From contig NW_026262690.1 of the NCBI RefSeq assembly GCF_021869535.1, positions 89,077,995 through 89,141,994 on the forward strand: a stretch of DNA of 64,000 bases. The letters run 5' to 3'. How positions within the stretch are numbered: the first letter of the stretch is position 1; each line of letters begins with the position of its first letter. Positions 26,490-38,512 of this stretch are shown here, piece after piece. The notes under the pieces are model-generated. The model worked only from the letters and a program-made list of their open reading frames with translations, made no database searches and was not told the DNA's origin. This DNA comes from Mytilus californianus. Its lineage: Eukaryota; Mollusca; Bivalvia; Mytilida; Mytilidae. Position numbers and translations under genes: made by a program.

Positions 26490-26635
26490 GAGGAGATCAA
26501 ATGTCGGCACCTCCAAAGAAGAAGCTAATGTATTACATTAAGTTTTTCTTCAATTTTGTTTCTTTAGAAATTATTTTGCGATCACAATGGCAGTTTCTTG
26601 GAGATATGAGTAGGTGCCGGCATCTGGTAATAATA
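26490..26635. repeat. Short inverted repeat pair
   Basis: AAATGTCGGCACCT near 26498 and AGGTGCCGGCATCTGG near 26611 are complementary over about 13 positions, spaced about 110 bp. It may be a small foldback element. No duplication of flanking sequence was found. Confidence 0.4.
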
Positions 26636-26639
26636 ATTT

Positions 26640-29535
26640 GACTAAGGAAGTGGAAGCGCTAGTTCTATTATAATTTGACGTTAATGTCAGAGCTCGTCAG
26701 TAGGTGTGACAACTGATGGGATGTTTCTGATATTTATCCCCATCGTTCGCCGCAGATTTTTATCATCCTTTTATATTACGGAATTTTAACTGCATACTGT
26801 GGTACCAAAATATTCGGTAATAAGGGAAACAATCTTATCAGATTTGACGGCAGATGTTATTTTGATCATTACGTATAAGTACAATTCAAAGAGCGACAAC
26901 TCCATTATTTATATTTATGCGTAACCGCGGTAGTGGAACCCCCCTTTGCTATACCTACAAAACCACAAATTCGTCTCCCATTCTTGTAAACATGCTGATG
27001 AGATATTTATGTAACATCAAGTAGTTTGATGAATGGTTGTCAAGTAAATACAATGAATTTTGGACAGAATTATATGCTATGGACAACAACACCTGATGTA
27101 TCAAGTGTGCAATATAAGATGTCGGTTTGGATGACATTTCAGACACTAATGCATTAATATAACACTTATTTAACAAGAAACCTGCCACACGACCTATCAA
27201 TTCTTCCTTTAAAACATCTTATTTAAACTGATATGCTTAATTGATAGTGCCTTACGTGTTGAGTGGAGTATTTTTATTTTATTTGAACTGGTTTGTAGAT
27301 ATTGTTCGGACCGATTGGACATTAAGGTTTTTTTTATAAATCTTTCAATGTTTTTTGTCAAATATGCATGAAATATTTTCAACTGGACACTTATTTAAAT
27401 GTGAAGAAGTTATATATAAAGGTAAAGTACACATCATAAGTTTATGGGTTACAATTCATAGCTTCGCATGTGCATGTATTCATAAGTTGAAGTGAAAAAT
27501 ATAATAAATAATAATTTTATTATTCTCTTCAATTTATATTTTTAAAATACTGCTATTATATCAAGAAGCAGATGTTTGAACTTTATTTTAGCAATTTTAT
27601 TATTTGTAACAATTTATTCAAATTGCACAATTAGTGTATTTAACACCCAAACCAATTATCTACACTATTTTGAATTTATCTATCGGGTTCAAATAAATTT
27701 TAATGATTTTTCACGGAGTGCAGTTTTCTCTGTTGATATCATGTTCTCTGTTATATATGGGTGGTGAAATATGATTTTTATTAACTTGGATAAAAGTGAA
27801 TATGAAAAAACACCACATGAATGAAAATAACAAGAACGACGTGAGAACAATACAAATTAAGATATATCTCCGCAATAAACGATGTCACAAGATGTTAAAA
27901 TGTGAAGAAAAACAACTATGACTGCTAAATTCCGCAGAAGCATTAATAAATCATATACGTCTTTATATTACTAGTTTCAGGCAAAATTCAACGCCGAATC
28001 CCGTTTTGTGGGAATTTCAAAGACGTTGCACCACGATGATGAATGTGCCGTGACTATTGTCGACCGAGCGAAGAGACAAGTTTATTTCTAGAAATGAGTT
28101 ATTGCCCATTGTATGACAGGTGGACGAAAATGATGGATAGGTGATGGTTTTTACCTGTAGTTTACCTGTCAACAGTTACAGGATTTATACCTTAGATTTG
28201 GTAATTAACTTTATACTTCCTTGTATAATATGACAATTAAGGAACAAATCTTAATTAAAGTAACACCGAATGTCAAAGAAATTAAATAATTGAAAGACCA
28301 CATATTAGTTTACTTGTTATGATATCGCAATAAATAGACTGTCTTTATTAAAGATCCTCAATAAAAAGGTATTTGTTTTACATTTTTTTAAAAAGAATAA
28401 TAAATTGTCATATTTTTGTTTGGCAATTAAATGTGAATTAATTCATAAACACGAAAGAGGTCAAGCTATCTTCCCATGACTCGAGCATTTTATTTTTTTG
28501 CGAACACAAAATTATATGCTTTCTATTTTTGAAACGCGTAAAATCAGCTACTTTATCAAATTTTCAATATAGCGGAGATTTTTTTTAACTTGTCAAGCCA
28601 ATTTGTGTTTTTCATTAAAATCAGGTGACAAAATTTAATCCTCTGACCGCTTTATGTTAGAATGATTACTTTCTAATAAAACATTAATTCAATTTCAGGA
28701 AAATTAAATGTTTGATTATACGAACAGCATAAACGGACAGAGTGATGAAGTCTTACATTGTATATTTCATTTCATAGAATTTCCGTTCAAACCTTAATGT
28801 CCTCCACTTTTCGGACCACTGAAATGAACAAAATTACTTAAAAGTTATCGATACGTTGTTTTAAAACAAGAAATAAAACTCGTATATATAAAAAGAGTGC
28901 TAAAAGACACTTTATTAAACACCGAACAGTTACTTGAAAGATTTCTTTTTTATTCCTACAATAATAGTATACACCTATCTTAAGATACAATTTTTGATAA
29001 TATTTGTATTTAAAATTGAAGTAGTATTTCAGGACAATTTATTAGATTTTTTTCATACACTTTTAAATGGTCTAGCTGGGATCCAATTTTCCCTTAAAAA
29101 TAATGCATTCTTTTAAAATTGGTAATTTTTTATTCTTAAATATACTAAATACATTTTTTTTGTGACAATGTTTACTAAATTATATTTTAACATCTAGCTG
29201 GCTCATTGCCGTTGAAGACACATTTATAAGAATGTTGCAAATTTAACGCGTTCATGTAATATTTTGCACTGGTGGACATACTCAACTAAATGGATTAATC
29301 TGTTTTTCAAAGACGATATGGAAATATACCTATAGTAGAGCAATTTGATGAGCACGAATTAATTGATAACCTTTTTTCGATTTTCTTTTTAATTTCCACA
29401 AAAAATTGCAGCTAGTGTTTAGCCATTATGATTTATAAAGCATTTATGATCTGATAAAATATTCAGAAAAAATTTAAAAATAAAAAGTCGTCAGAACCTC
29501 AGAAAATATTCAAGCACAATTGCATAAATTAAAGT
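26640..29535. other. No recognisable feature
   Basis: AT-rich sequence; frames of 60-81 codons (26955-27200, 27576-27767, 28934-29116) show no motif. Confidence 0.45.
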
Positions 29536-29539
29536 GACA

Positions 29540-29700
29540 AACATATCGAATATTCAGGACCAGAAAACATAACCTATAAATCTAACAGTAGGTTCTGAAA
29601 AGTGAGCCAACGGGGATAACGTTAGGAAATTTGAAATACCACTGAGAAATAAGGGTATATTGGACAAGGTCAGAAATGATACCTGCCATTTTAATATTCA
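29540..29700 (+). repeat. Dispersed repeat family B, degraded copy
   Basis: Recognisable pieces are ATATTCAGGACCAGAA, a CTAACAGTAGGTTCTGA block, GAGAAATAAGGGTATATTGGA and GGTCAGAAATGATACCTG, in the order of the family start at 49440-49600. The 3' half is missing. Confidence 0.55.
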
Positions 29701-29714
29701 CTGGAGATATATAT

Positions 29715-30205
29715 GTTATGTACAAATTGTAATGCAAATTATAATTTGGTCAGAATTTTTGTACAAGTTATCAGTGTTTTATGAATCACTTAACACAAAT
29801 GGATGATACAAGTACACAGTCTTTTGTTTCGCATATTTCTGTCATATTTCCATGACTACATGATAGTCTTATACTGAGCATTGATACAAAAAACTTTATA
29901 AGAACACAAAAAGACTTTTTATGGATATAATTTTGGTATAAAGAGAAAAATAAAAATAGAATTTAAACCATTCAGGTGTCCTTGTTTCCAGTTTTAGGAC
30001 AAGGAAAATAGCACTAAATGTTAGGTTGAAGTATATTTATTTGAATTTAAGAAATTAAACTGATAAATTTTAGAAGATAAACTTTTATCACCTGGTGCAA
30101 AAAAGTATGTGCCAAAAACTTATATAACTTGTACAAAAACCCTGTACAAATTATAATTCGTACAAACTTACAACTTGTACAAAACATATACACAGCTTGT
30201 ACATC
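29715..30205. repeat. TGTACAA-rich inverted block, possible MITE
   Basis: TGTACAA or its complement occurs at about 29720, 29759, 30128, 30141, 30158, 30175 and 30198. The left group includes TTTTTGTACAAGTTAT (29757-29772) and the right group its complement ATAACTTGTACAAAAA (30124-30139). AATTATAATTxG accompanies both. The opposed ends about 490 bp apart suggest a foldback element with multi-copy subterminal motifs. No target duplication was resolved. Confidence 0.5.
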
Positions 30206-30214
30206 AAGAAATTC

Positions 30215-31430
30215 AGAATACGGTTTACTACACTTTTTATTTACTTTTGATATATTACAGATTCGCGTAAACTTAGTAGGATGATATATTGGATTTCATT
30301 GCCATTCAAGGGCAATAAGTCCTACCACGAGTCGACTCATGATTTCGGTCATGTTGACTTATTTGAAAATCACAATTCGACGAAGTCGCCTGGTAGTTTT
30401 GGTCAAAAGACCTTGACATTCAGAAGGTTTCTGCGCTTTAGATATATATGTAACGGTTTATAAGATAATAGTTGCATTTTACCCTACCTTGATAGTCATA
30501 TCGGATGGCGTTATCAAGACACATTTTTGTACTAGACTCCCCAAGAACGATTGTGATCAAGTTTTGTTTCAATTTGACTAGTAGATTTTAAAGGAGAAGA
30601 TTTTGTAAAATTTAACATACGACGGCGGATGCAAAGTGACGCAAAGGACACGTGACCAATTATTCGTAGCATTTGATAAGAGAAGCAATAGGAACCTGGC
30701 TTAACACCGTTTCAAATTAAAATGAAAGTCAATTATTGAAAATAAACATCTTAAAACTATATTTGGACACTTAAAATTAAGAAATGCTCAAGCTAATGAT
30801 GTCTCGAACAAAATTTTTCAACCGTCGCCGTGGATAGCTTTTTTTGCTGATATAGACGATCAGTTAATTTGAGTTTATAAATCTGAATTCCATTTAACAC
30901 ACAGAACAGAAGTATCAAACAAACAACTATATCTTATTATAAGAATATCAAACTTATATTACCCTTGTTTTTCGTCGGTGTATGAACACTCGATTCTGTA
31001 GTTAGCCTGACCACTACCATGCAACAGGGCTAATATACGTAGATTATTTTGTTAACTGATCGCATGTAAGTGTAAAGTTAGCCAGAAAAACTAATATTTA
31101 CTTTTTGTATGTCATTAGTATTTTTCAATAACGAAATATTTCATTATGTGATCTTGCAGATATTTATTCAATATTTTCCCTAATTCAATTGATTCTAATT
31201 ATTGATCAGATACTTCTCCTTTCAATTTTCAATTTAACTTTTAAAATAAAATTTTACCCATATTGTTTTTTAAATATATATATAGGATTTATTTCAGACA
31301 AACGAAATATTGACATGCAAACTATTAAATCTTTTGTTTAGCAAAACAAAGTTAAAATTATTTCTAATTGAGAAGGGCCAGTTATTATTAACTGTAAATA
31401 TTTCTGAGTTGGAAACAAGTTTGATTAATC
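30215..31430. other. No recognisable feature
   Basis: AT-rich sequence with one 60-codon frame (30281-30463) and no motif. Confidence 0.4.
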
Positions 31431-31436
31431 TGCTAA

Positions 31437-31660
31437 CCTGAGACTATCACTGGTTTTTGGTTGGGTTCGTGTTGCCAGGTCTTTTGAAGTTGCGTTTTGT
31501 ATGCTGTTGTTCGTAAAGGCATGACACTGTCCCATCAATGGGCTCGGGTTATAGTTATTTTCCGAGAAGATGTGGCTGTGTATCTATACATCCTACACAG
31601 CCAAAAGGACTAACTGCCGGACGGACAAAGTCTAAGTTTATCCTAGTCACTCTGAGATTT
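31437..31660 (+). repeat. Mosaic of two repeat fragments
   Basis: 31437-31500 repeats the GGTTTTTGGTTGGGTTCGTG block also seen at 670-708. 31550-31640 carries GATGTGGCTGTGTATCTATA, CATCCTACACAGCCAAAAGG and CCGGACGGAC, the 3' half of family B. The two fragments are joined by a short TTCGTAAAGG linker region. Confidence 0.55.
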
Positions 31661-32039
31661 TCTTTTTCGAAATTAGGCAAACAATTGTAATAACAACTTT
31701 GCCTTTTATGTTTTGTTACTATTCGGATACAGTGTACAGGTATTTATCTCTATACCATTTTCTGATCCATGTAAATGTTGCTCGTATTCCATAAGAATCC
31801 TATAACTTTGTATTAGCTACTTGTAGAACAATAGTGACACGAGGATCATAGTATGTTTCTTCTTTTGACAATAAAACTTTGTACTCAAAGGGAAACAACT
31901 CGAGAAGTATTTACTCAGCAATTTGCCAATACATGTTTTCGAATGATTTTGATTAATTGTTGTCTGCTATCGTCCAGTGACTTATATTAAATGTTTATTC
32001 AGGTAGGAAACACATTATCAGTAAATCTAATATGTAGTC

Positions 32040-32640
32040 TTGTTTGTTTTTTCGATTTTAGTTTTGTCATGGACCGGGTTGTTTGTTTTCTCGTTTAATT
32101 TGGTTCACATATTGTCATGTCTGGGCAGTTAAAATGTAAAAAAAGAAGATGTGATATGATCGCCAATAAGACAACTCTCCACAAGAGACCACATGACACA
32201 TAAATTATCAGCTATAGGTCACCGTACGGCCTTCAACAATGAGCAAAGTCCATACCGCATAGTCAGCTATAAAAGGCCCCGAAATCACAAATGTAAAATA
32301 ATTCAATTGAGAAAACTAACGGCCTAATTAATGTACAAAAAAATGAACGAAAAACAAATATGTAACACAGCAACAACCGACAACTACTGAATTACAGGCC
32401 CCTGACTTGAGACAGGCACATACATACAGAATGTGGCGGGGTTAAACATGTTAGCGGGATCCCAACCCTCCCCCTAACCTGGGACAGTGGTGTAACAGTA
32501 CAACATAAGAACGTACTATTAAAATCAGTTGAAAAAGGCTTAACTCATCAGATGGATACAAATAGAAATACATATAATAATAACACGTGGACGTGACCGG
32601 GTACTTGTACATCCCAACAACAAAAAGACACTAAGTTGAC
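32040..32640 (+). repeat. Dispersed repeat family A, 5' half with reversed piece upstream
   Basis: From 32138 this is a clean family A copy: AAGAAGATGTGATATGATCG, ACTCTCCACAAGAGACCACA, GTACGGCCTTCAACAATGAG, GCTATAAAAGGCCCCG, TGTGGCGGGGTTAAACATG and GACAGTGGTGTAACAGTA, ending near CATCCCAACAACAAAAAGAC. The preceding 100 bp (32040-32115) resembles the family read in reverse, so this may be a head-to-head junction. Confidence 0.8.
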
Positions 32641-32922
32641 TTTAGGGTATGTGTTTCGCTCATTGTTAAAAGTGTGATATATTGCACTTGCATTCACGCC
32701 ATTCAGAGATCCGTGTGTTTGTGATGTTGGATTGCAACCAAAATATGAAGATAATGTCAAGTCGAGTATATAAATTCATCAATTTCTTCTTTAAAACGAA
32801 AATTTATGTGTTCAAAGGGAAATAACTCGAGATGTCTTTTCTACAACTTGTAAATATTTATTTTACTAATAAATGTTTTCAAGTGATTGATAAATTGCTT
32901 TTTGCTTTCCGTCCAGTGTCAG

Positions 32923-33059
32923 CAGTGGCGGATCCAGAACTTTTCATAAGGGGGGTCCGCTGACTGACCTAAGGGGGGGGGGCCCGCTCCAGTCATGCTT
33001 CAGTGATTCCCTCGGACCCCCCCCCCCCCCCCCCCCCCCCCCCCCAGGATCCGCCTATG
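32923..33059. mobile_element. hAT-like MITE, 137 bp
   Basis: Left end CAGTGGCGGATCC and right end GGATCCGCCTATG are complementary at 11 of 13 positions. Outside them lie AGTGTCAG and AGTGACAC, an imperfect 8-bp duplication. Inside are G-rich and C-rich tracts, including a long poly-C run at about 33018-33045. A CAGTGGCGGATCC terminus with an 8-bp duplication is typical of hAT-derived MITEs. The element has landed inside a family B fragment: CGTCCAGTG before it and ATGCATATTCAGGA after it belong together. Confidence 0.75.
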
Positions 33060-33114
33060 AGTGACACATATTTTATGCATATTCAGGAAGAGAACAAATG
33101 GTTTACAAATATAA

Positions 33115-33245
33115 TTTGAAGTTTATATTTGATTTTCGTATATTGTTTTGTCATATAAATTAGGTCGTTGGTTTTCTGATTGAATTGCTCCACATTTTCA
33201 GATGTCGGTTTTTTATATAGACGTTACATGTACGCTCTTTGTTGG
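33115..33245 (-). repeat. Family A fragment, reversed
   Basis: TTTGTCATATAAATTAGGTC, GTTGGTTTTCTGATTGAATT and GCTCCACATTTTCAGATGTC parallel 8110-8195, which lies inside the reversed family A copy. Confidence 0.55.
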
Positions 33246-33470
33246 TGTCCCTTTTAGTAACGTCTTATGTTAACTTCAAAATCATGTTATATTGCCGTCT
33301 TGTAATATTAACGTCCAGGCTATCGTCCCAGAAAGGTTCGTGAATCGTATTTATGACGGTCGTAGGATATATTACGGACCAAATTTACGAGTGTTTTACA
33401 AACATGTCGGAATATTATCGTCCGACTTCCGATTACCGACCTCGGTTTTAAGAGCGCTTTAACTTATCAA

Positions 33471-34982
33471 AAAGGTGATATCTCATGGTCTTAAATTCAG
33501 AGAACCCCAACACATTAATTGGAATCATAACTTAAAAATAATTATGGATTCCATTGAGGACTACACAAGAGCATGGGGTAAATGAGGAGAAATTGAACTG
33601 GACACTTTGTCAGGATGGGTTAAAGCAATCAGGTCTCCGTCGAATCCAAAATTGAAAAACTGTATTCAGAGACAAAGAAGCTGTGAAATGTCTATCATCT
33701 CTTCACGATTAATATGTTGTTGCTCCTGCGGACATAGCTTCAAATAATATTGTTTTTGTATGTAAACCGTACTGCTACGAGTGTCTTGTAAAATAATAAG
33801 AATAAATCCGCATTCAGGTAATCCCACATACAAAAACATATCATTTGACAAGGATGAGATTTTGGCAAATCATAGGTCCTTTATGGCTTCAATGAACATA
33901 ACATTGGACAGCAAACCTGAGTACTAACCTTGCTTGTATCAGATACCCAAGCTTCACAAAATTCCGTACAAACAACGGAACATTGCCGACTCATCTTCAT
34001 GTTCTACAAAGGAATTGTCCATTAAATCTGTGAAAGAAGGTCTTCAGAAATACGGAGAAACTGTGTACTCGCGTAGTGGTACTAACCATATGTGGAAAAA
34101 CTGTAAAGAACTTCTTGATAATTTTAGCATACGCTATAAATTTAATGGGTTCCATTAATATATTCCCCAGAACTAGAAATTAAAGACACAACCAACACGG
34201 CTTCCTCCGTCTCATTTTTAGACTTATACCTTGAATTTGATATAAACGGTCATCTCAGTACCAGAATCTATGACAAACGAGGAACAAGTGATTAATATGA
34301 TGGAGTTTCTTTTTGACAACATATTTGTTGATTTTGGAGGTAAACTGTTTTAACAAATTGTCGGCATTTCTATGTGAACGAACTGTGCGCCTCTCGTAGC
34401 CGACCTCTACTTATTTTCATATGAGCCGGAGTTCCTTAAGACACATGTCAAAAACAAGAAAATCAAAGAAGCCCGTTCGTTCAATTTCACATTCATATAT
34501 ATTGATGATGTTCTTTCCATTAACAATCCAAACTTTTCTGATTGGGTTCCATTAATATATCCTCCAGAACTAGAAATTAAAGAAACAACAGACACGGCTT
34601 CCTCTGCCTCATTTTTTAGACTGATACACCGAAGTTGACATAAGCGGTCATCTGAATACCAGAATCTATGACATGCGAGACGATTTTAATTTTGAAATAA
34701 TATATTTTCCCCAGCTTAGCAGCAACATACCAACTTCACCTGCATATGGGAAATACACTTCCCAACCCATTCGGTATTCAAGAGCTTGCAGCTGCTACTT
34801 AAGACTTTATAAAACGTCACCAGTGACAAAAGTTGATAAGCCAAGGTAATGTCAAAGAACGTCTCGTCCTTTTTCTATAAAAGTTCATTGGAAGATACCA
34901 AACCTTGTTGATAAATATTCCGTATCAACTTCACTAATAATACATGATGGTCTTAAAATATAGATTCTAGGTACTGACGTTG
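33471..34982 (+). pseudogene. Reverse-transcriptase pseudogene, rearranged
   Basis: A retroelement polymerase in pieces. Reading along the plus strand I see an N-terminal section (SHGLKFREPQHINW near 33481, TLSGWVKAIRS near 33604), then VVAPADxASNNIVFVCK (33718-33765), then YQIPKLHKIPYKQR (33937) and TKELSIKSVKEGLQKYGE. It then jumps to a C-terminal palm piece (PELEIKDTT, near 34168). The palm N-terminal part restarts at MMEFLFDNIF (34289), NCAPLVADLYLFSYEPEFL (near 34386) and the catalytic YIDDVLS (near 34497), and PELEIKETT appears a second time (34567). A last piece has SSNIPTSPAYGKY and SRACS (34720-34790). Stops and frameshifts separate the pieces, so it is dead. Motif style (WxPKLHKxPY, GIPMGTNCAPL, YIDD) fits the Penelope-like or non-LTR polymerases common in bivalves; I cannot choose between them. 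Confidence 0.8.
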
Positions 34983-35520
34983 TGCATCATCTTAATTACG
35001 TGCTATAGTGTTCTTTTTATTTGTCTTTGTTTAATTTTAACCTTTACCGTTTTTGTCCATTTTTGATTATTATACACTTATGACGTGGCTCAGTACTTAT
35101 ATATCCCGCCATTATTTTATTGTGCTATGTTCAATTTTGAATTCTTGTCTTTCATTTTTACTTATGTACTTTGTCTATATGCCATTTTGTGTTTCTTTGT
35201 TGAAACAGTTATTTATTTTTATAGTGATTAACATTATATTACAATCTTGACTGCTGTACCCCAATTTCTGACGTTTTTACCTATTATGTCTGTTTAGTTT
35301 GCTCACACATTGTTGTCAATATAATGGAATTCAATCCGACTGTCATACAAGTGAAAGGTTTAGCTAGCTATTAACCCAGGTTTCATCCACCATTTTGTAC
35401 ATAAGGAAATGCCTGTACTAAGTCAGGAATATGACAGTTGTTTTCCATTCGTTAGATGTATTTGAGCTTTTGGTTTTGAATTTCCTTTTGAGTTCGGTAT
35501 TTTTATTTTACTTTTTATGA
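34983..35520 (+). mobile_element. 3' untranslated end of the reverse-transcriptase element
   Basis: Non-coding tail of the pseudogene. Its blocks are TTCTTTTTATTTGTCTTTG, GACGTGGCTCAGTACTTATA, ATCCCGCCATTATTTTATTG, TTGACTGCTGTACCCCAATT, ACACATTGTTGTCAATATAA, GGTTTAGCTAGCTATTAACC and AATGCCTGTACTAAGTCAGG, ending TTTTATTTTACTTTTTATG. The same order recurs at 44690-45385, and in shorter form at 52600-52915, 15690-15885 and reversed at 59568-59770. All copies stop at the same 3' end but begin at different points. Confidence 0.85.
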
Positions 35521-35524
35521 CACA

Positions 35525-37220
35525 ATAGGGAAAATGTCCACAATTTTCAGCATGTTCGCCTATGCGTAAACTGAAGAAAATAATACAACAGAAAAACGTT
35601 AAGAGAAATGCGACAATTTTTTCATCCTGTGTTTTTCAAAATAAAATTGTGTGTTTAGCTTACACAATAATCGTGTGAGGAAGAGTGATGATGTTTTATG
35701 GATCACAAGTCTGCTACCAATAATAATACACTTTTTTGAATTTCGTTAAATTTTCGTTTTATGTACCTTTTTTTAAACTAAATAAAACAGTAAAACGATA
35801 TGGAAAATGCAACACTTTCTTCATTCTGTGTATTTAAGGTAAATCGTAGTGAATAGAAGTATCGCCTTTCCCGAATTGTTTACAATTTTTTAAATTTAGA
35901 AATGGCAGTAAGGCAACACGGTATGAAATTCTGATGTCAACCTTTAACAAAGCAACTTTTGCAATTTTGTTGTAAGGTTTAAATTTCCGTCAAAAAGAAG
36001 TTATTTTATACTCCATTTTGATTTTCGGGAAAGGGAACGGGAGGGTGTTGGCTTTTTTTTCTCATGGCTTTAAACTGATTGTAAATGATATTGAATTGTA
36101 TATTGTATTGGACTGGTTACTTCTTTATCGGATAGGAAATTATTTTCAGTTCTTTACAATACAGTAAAGATGCGAATAAGCGTCACGTGATTTTATTCCT
36201 AGTAATAGTTACTTAATTTTGCATGTAATAAGTTTAACAATTGATGTAATTCCGAAAATATCGCAAAACAAATACACATTCCGAAATAAATAAAAAGTGT
36301 GTTAAAAAAACGGGAGGATTATATAATGCAAACCATGTTTAAATAAAAGTAAGTTTTTTCTTCAAATTGCAAGATTTATATATATAACGCGCGAAGAAGA
36401 TCAATACAAAGCATCCATTGCTAAATCGCTTCCTTAAATACGAAATGGAGGAGTAAAACGATAATTATTGTTTTGGACAATATTGCAAAAGTTGTATACA
36501 TATTTTCTAAAACTCTCATCTTGCTCTGTGACACAAGTTTAAAAGGAGCATAATTGAATCAGTTCACTAAACACTTACACATTCCAAAATATTGTCATTT
36601 TCTTCTTAAATTAAAATCAGTATTTCCTTTTTAAAAAAACAAACTGACTGGTCATATATACAACACTGAAGCACTTAGGTCTTTGACCATGCAGACAACA
36701 TACCCATGTTGAATCGATAAGGTCATAAAACTGCAAACATAATTAGACTAGCCAATAGTCTATACCTATCCTAGTGCAATTCTCTAGCTTATAAGGTATT
36801 CTCAAATTTTCCTGCATGCATCACCGAAAGTAGCTTCCCACAAATTAGATTCTGAGAGCTCTTTCTCCTATTTTACAAAACTAATCCAGTAACAACAATG
36901 TACATGACATCTCTATTCCAGCTGTATGACAAAATTGTTATTTAAATCCAAAACCTGGCTTTATCTACAACTTCTATAAAAACGCTGCTCAACAACTGAA
37001 AATATTCAGTATTTTTCCTCCACGTAACAGTCCAACCTAACCCAAATTATTTCAGTCAAATCTCCAAAAAGACCAATTAGAGGTATAATTCACTATAAAA
37101 TGAACCAAGAGATGGTAATATCTAGAGAGCACAAAGCTGTACTTTAGATTCCTTTAACAAGACGAATATAAACTGGACAAATATTCAGTATATATATATA
37201 ATCAATGACAGCACAGACAT
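35525..37220. other. No recognisable gene
   Basis: AT-rich sequence. A GAAATGCGACAATTTTTTCAT block near 35608 is echoed by GGAAAATGCAACACTTTCTTCA near 35803, a weak local duplication. Nothing else stands out. Confidence 0.4.
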
Positions 37221-37226
37221 TGAATA

Positions 37227-38345
37227 TAAAAGTAAGAAGATGTGGTATGATTGTATCAGCACAGATACTGATTATAAAAGTAAGAAGATGTGGTATGATT
37301 GCCAATGAGACAACGTTCCACCAGAGACCAAATGACATTGAAGTTAACAACTATAAGTCACCATACGCCCTTTAATAAATTGAGCAAATAAACTCATCAT
37401 AGATACCAGGATTAAAATTTTGTATTTGCGCCAGACGCGGGTTTCGTCTACAAAAGACTCATCAGTGACGCTCGAATAAAAAAAAGTTAAAAAGGACAAA
37501 TAAAGTACGAAGTTGAAGAGCATTGAGGACCAAAAATTCCTAAAAGTTTTGACAAATACAGCTTAGGTAATCTATTCCTGAGGTAGAAAAGCCTTAGTAT
37601 TTCAAAAATTCAAAGTTTTGTAAACAGTTAATTTATAATTATAACCATATCAATGATAATTCATGTCAACACAGAAGTGCTGACTACTGGGCTGGTGATA
37701 ACCCATACCGCATAGTCAGCTATAAAAGGCTCCGAAATGACAAATGTAAAACAATCCAAACAAGAAAACTAACGCCCTTATTATGTACAAAACAATGAAC
37801 GTAAGTCAAATATGATGAACTGCAACAAACGACAACCACTGAATTATAGGCTCCCGACTCGGGAAAAACACATACAGAATGTGACGCGGTTAAACTAGTT
37901 TGTTTACGCCAACACCCACCCCACCTGGGACAGTTGTGTAACAACACAACATAAGCACAAACTATAAAAATCAGTAGAAAAGGGCTCGCCCATCAGATCG
38001 ATACAAAGCAGTAAAACATATAGCAAAAACACAGACCGGACGTGGCAGGGTATCAATACATCCCCACAACAAAAAAGACAATAAAACAGATCTGAGATTA
38101 CTCGCAGTTACTGACAGCTAGTTCAAAGCCAATAACAACTAATAATAAAATCATGCATCAATGACTAAAATATCAATCAGTACACATCCAGCATCCAATG
38201 GATTAAGCGTAAAGACGTCATTAACAGTCAGAGAAAAAAAACACGACCTTGTGCAATGCAAAGAAACAGGTATCGACAGATTGAAGAGCCACGAATGTGT
38301 GTATGTACATAACAATAATATTTAGTTATATTTTAACTTACTGAT
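37227..38345 (+). repeat. Dispersed repeat family A, long copy split by an insertion
   Basis: Starts with a locally doubled first block: AAGAAGATGTGGTATGATTG at about 37232 and again near 37281. It proceeds through CTTTAATAAATTGAGCAAA, is broken by the 37388-37700 insertion, and resumes at CCCATACCGCATAGTCAGC. The 3' half (ACTCGCAGTTACTGACAGC, AATCATGCATCAATGACTAA, CTTGTGCAATGCAAAG) matches 18700-18890 in order. It ends close to TTAGTTATATTTTAACTTAC, just before the zinc-finger locus. Confidence 0.88.
37388..37700. mobile_element. 313-bp insertion nested in family A
   Basis: Family A copies elsewhere read GAGCAAA directly followed by a CCCATACCGC-like block (compare 32246-32265). Here 313 bp separate the two halves. 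The insert begins TAAACTCATCATAGATACC and ends GACTACTGGGCTGGTGATAA. It contains GCGCCAGACGCGGGTTTCG and ACAAAAGACTCATCAGTGAC. No clear terminal inverted repeat or duplication was found. From memory this unit is abundant in mussel genomes. Confidence 0.75.
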
Positions 38346-38351
38346 AACATC

Positions 38352-38440
38352 ATCAAAATTTAGGATCATTCAAAAACAGACCCCCCCCCCCCCCCCCCCC
38401 GCAACAACTACCCATTTGAACCAGAACCAATTTAACCTCA
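38352..38440 (+). repeat. Duplicated coding motif with poly-C expansion
   Basis: AAAATTTAGGATCATTCA, AAAACAGACCCCC and ATTTGAACCAGAACCAA repeat the order found at 38760-38815 within the zinc-finger frame. Here a run of about 22 C residues (38380-38401) splits it and frame is lost. It could be a decayed upstream coding repeat of the same gene or a local duplication. Confidence 0.7.
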
Positions 38441-38512
38441 ACCTCCACCTACGAGTCTTAACCACAGAAAATGAAGATTGAAAGTAAGGAATGCAACAGT
38501 CAGTAAGCAAGT

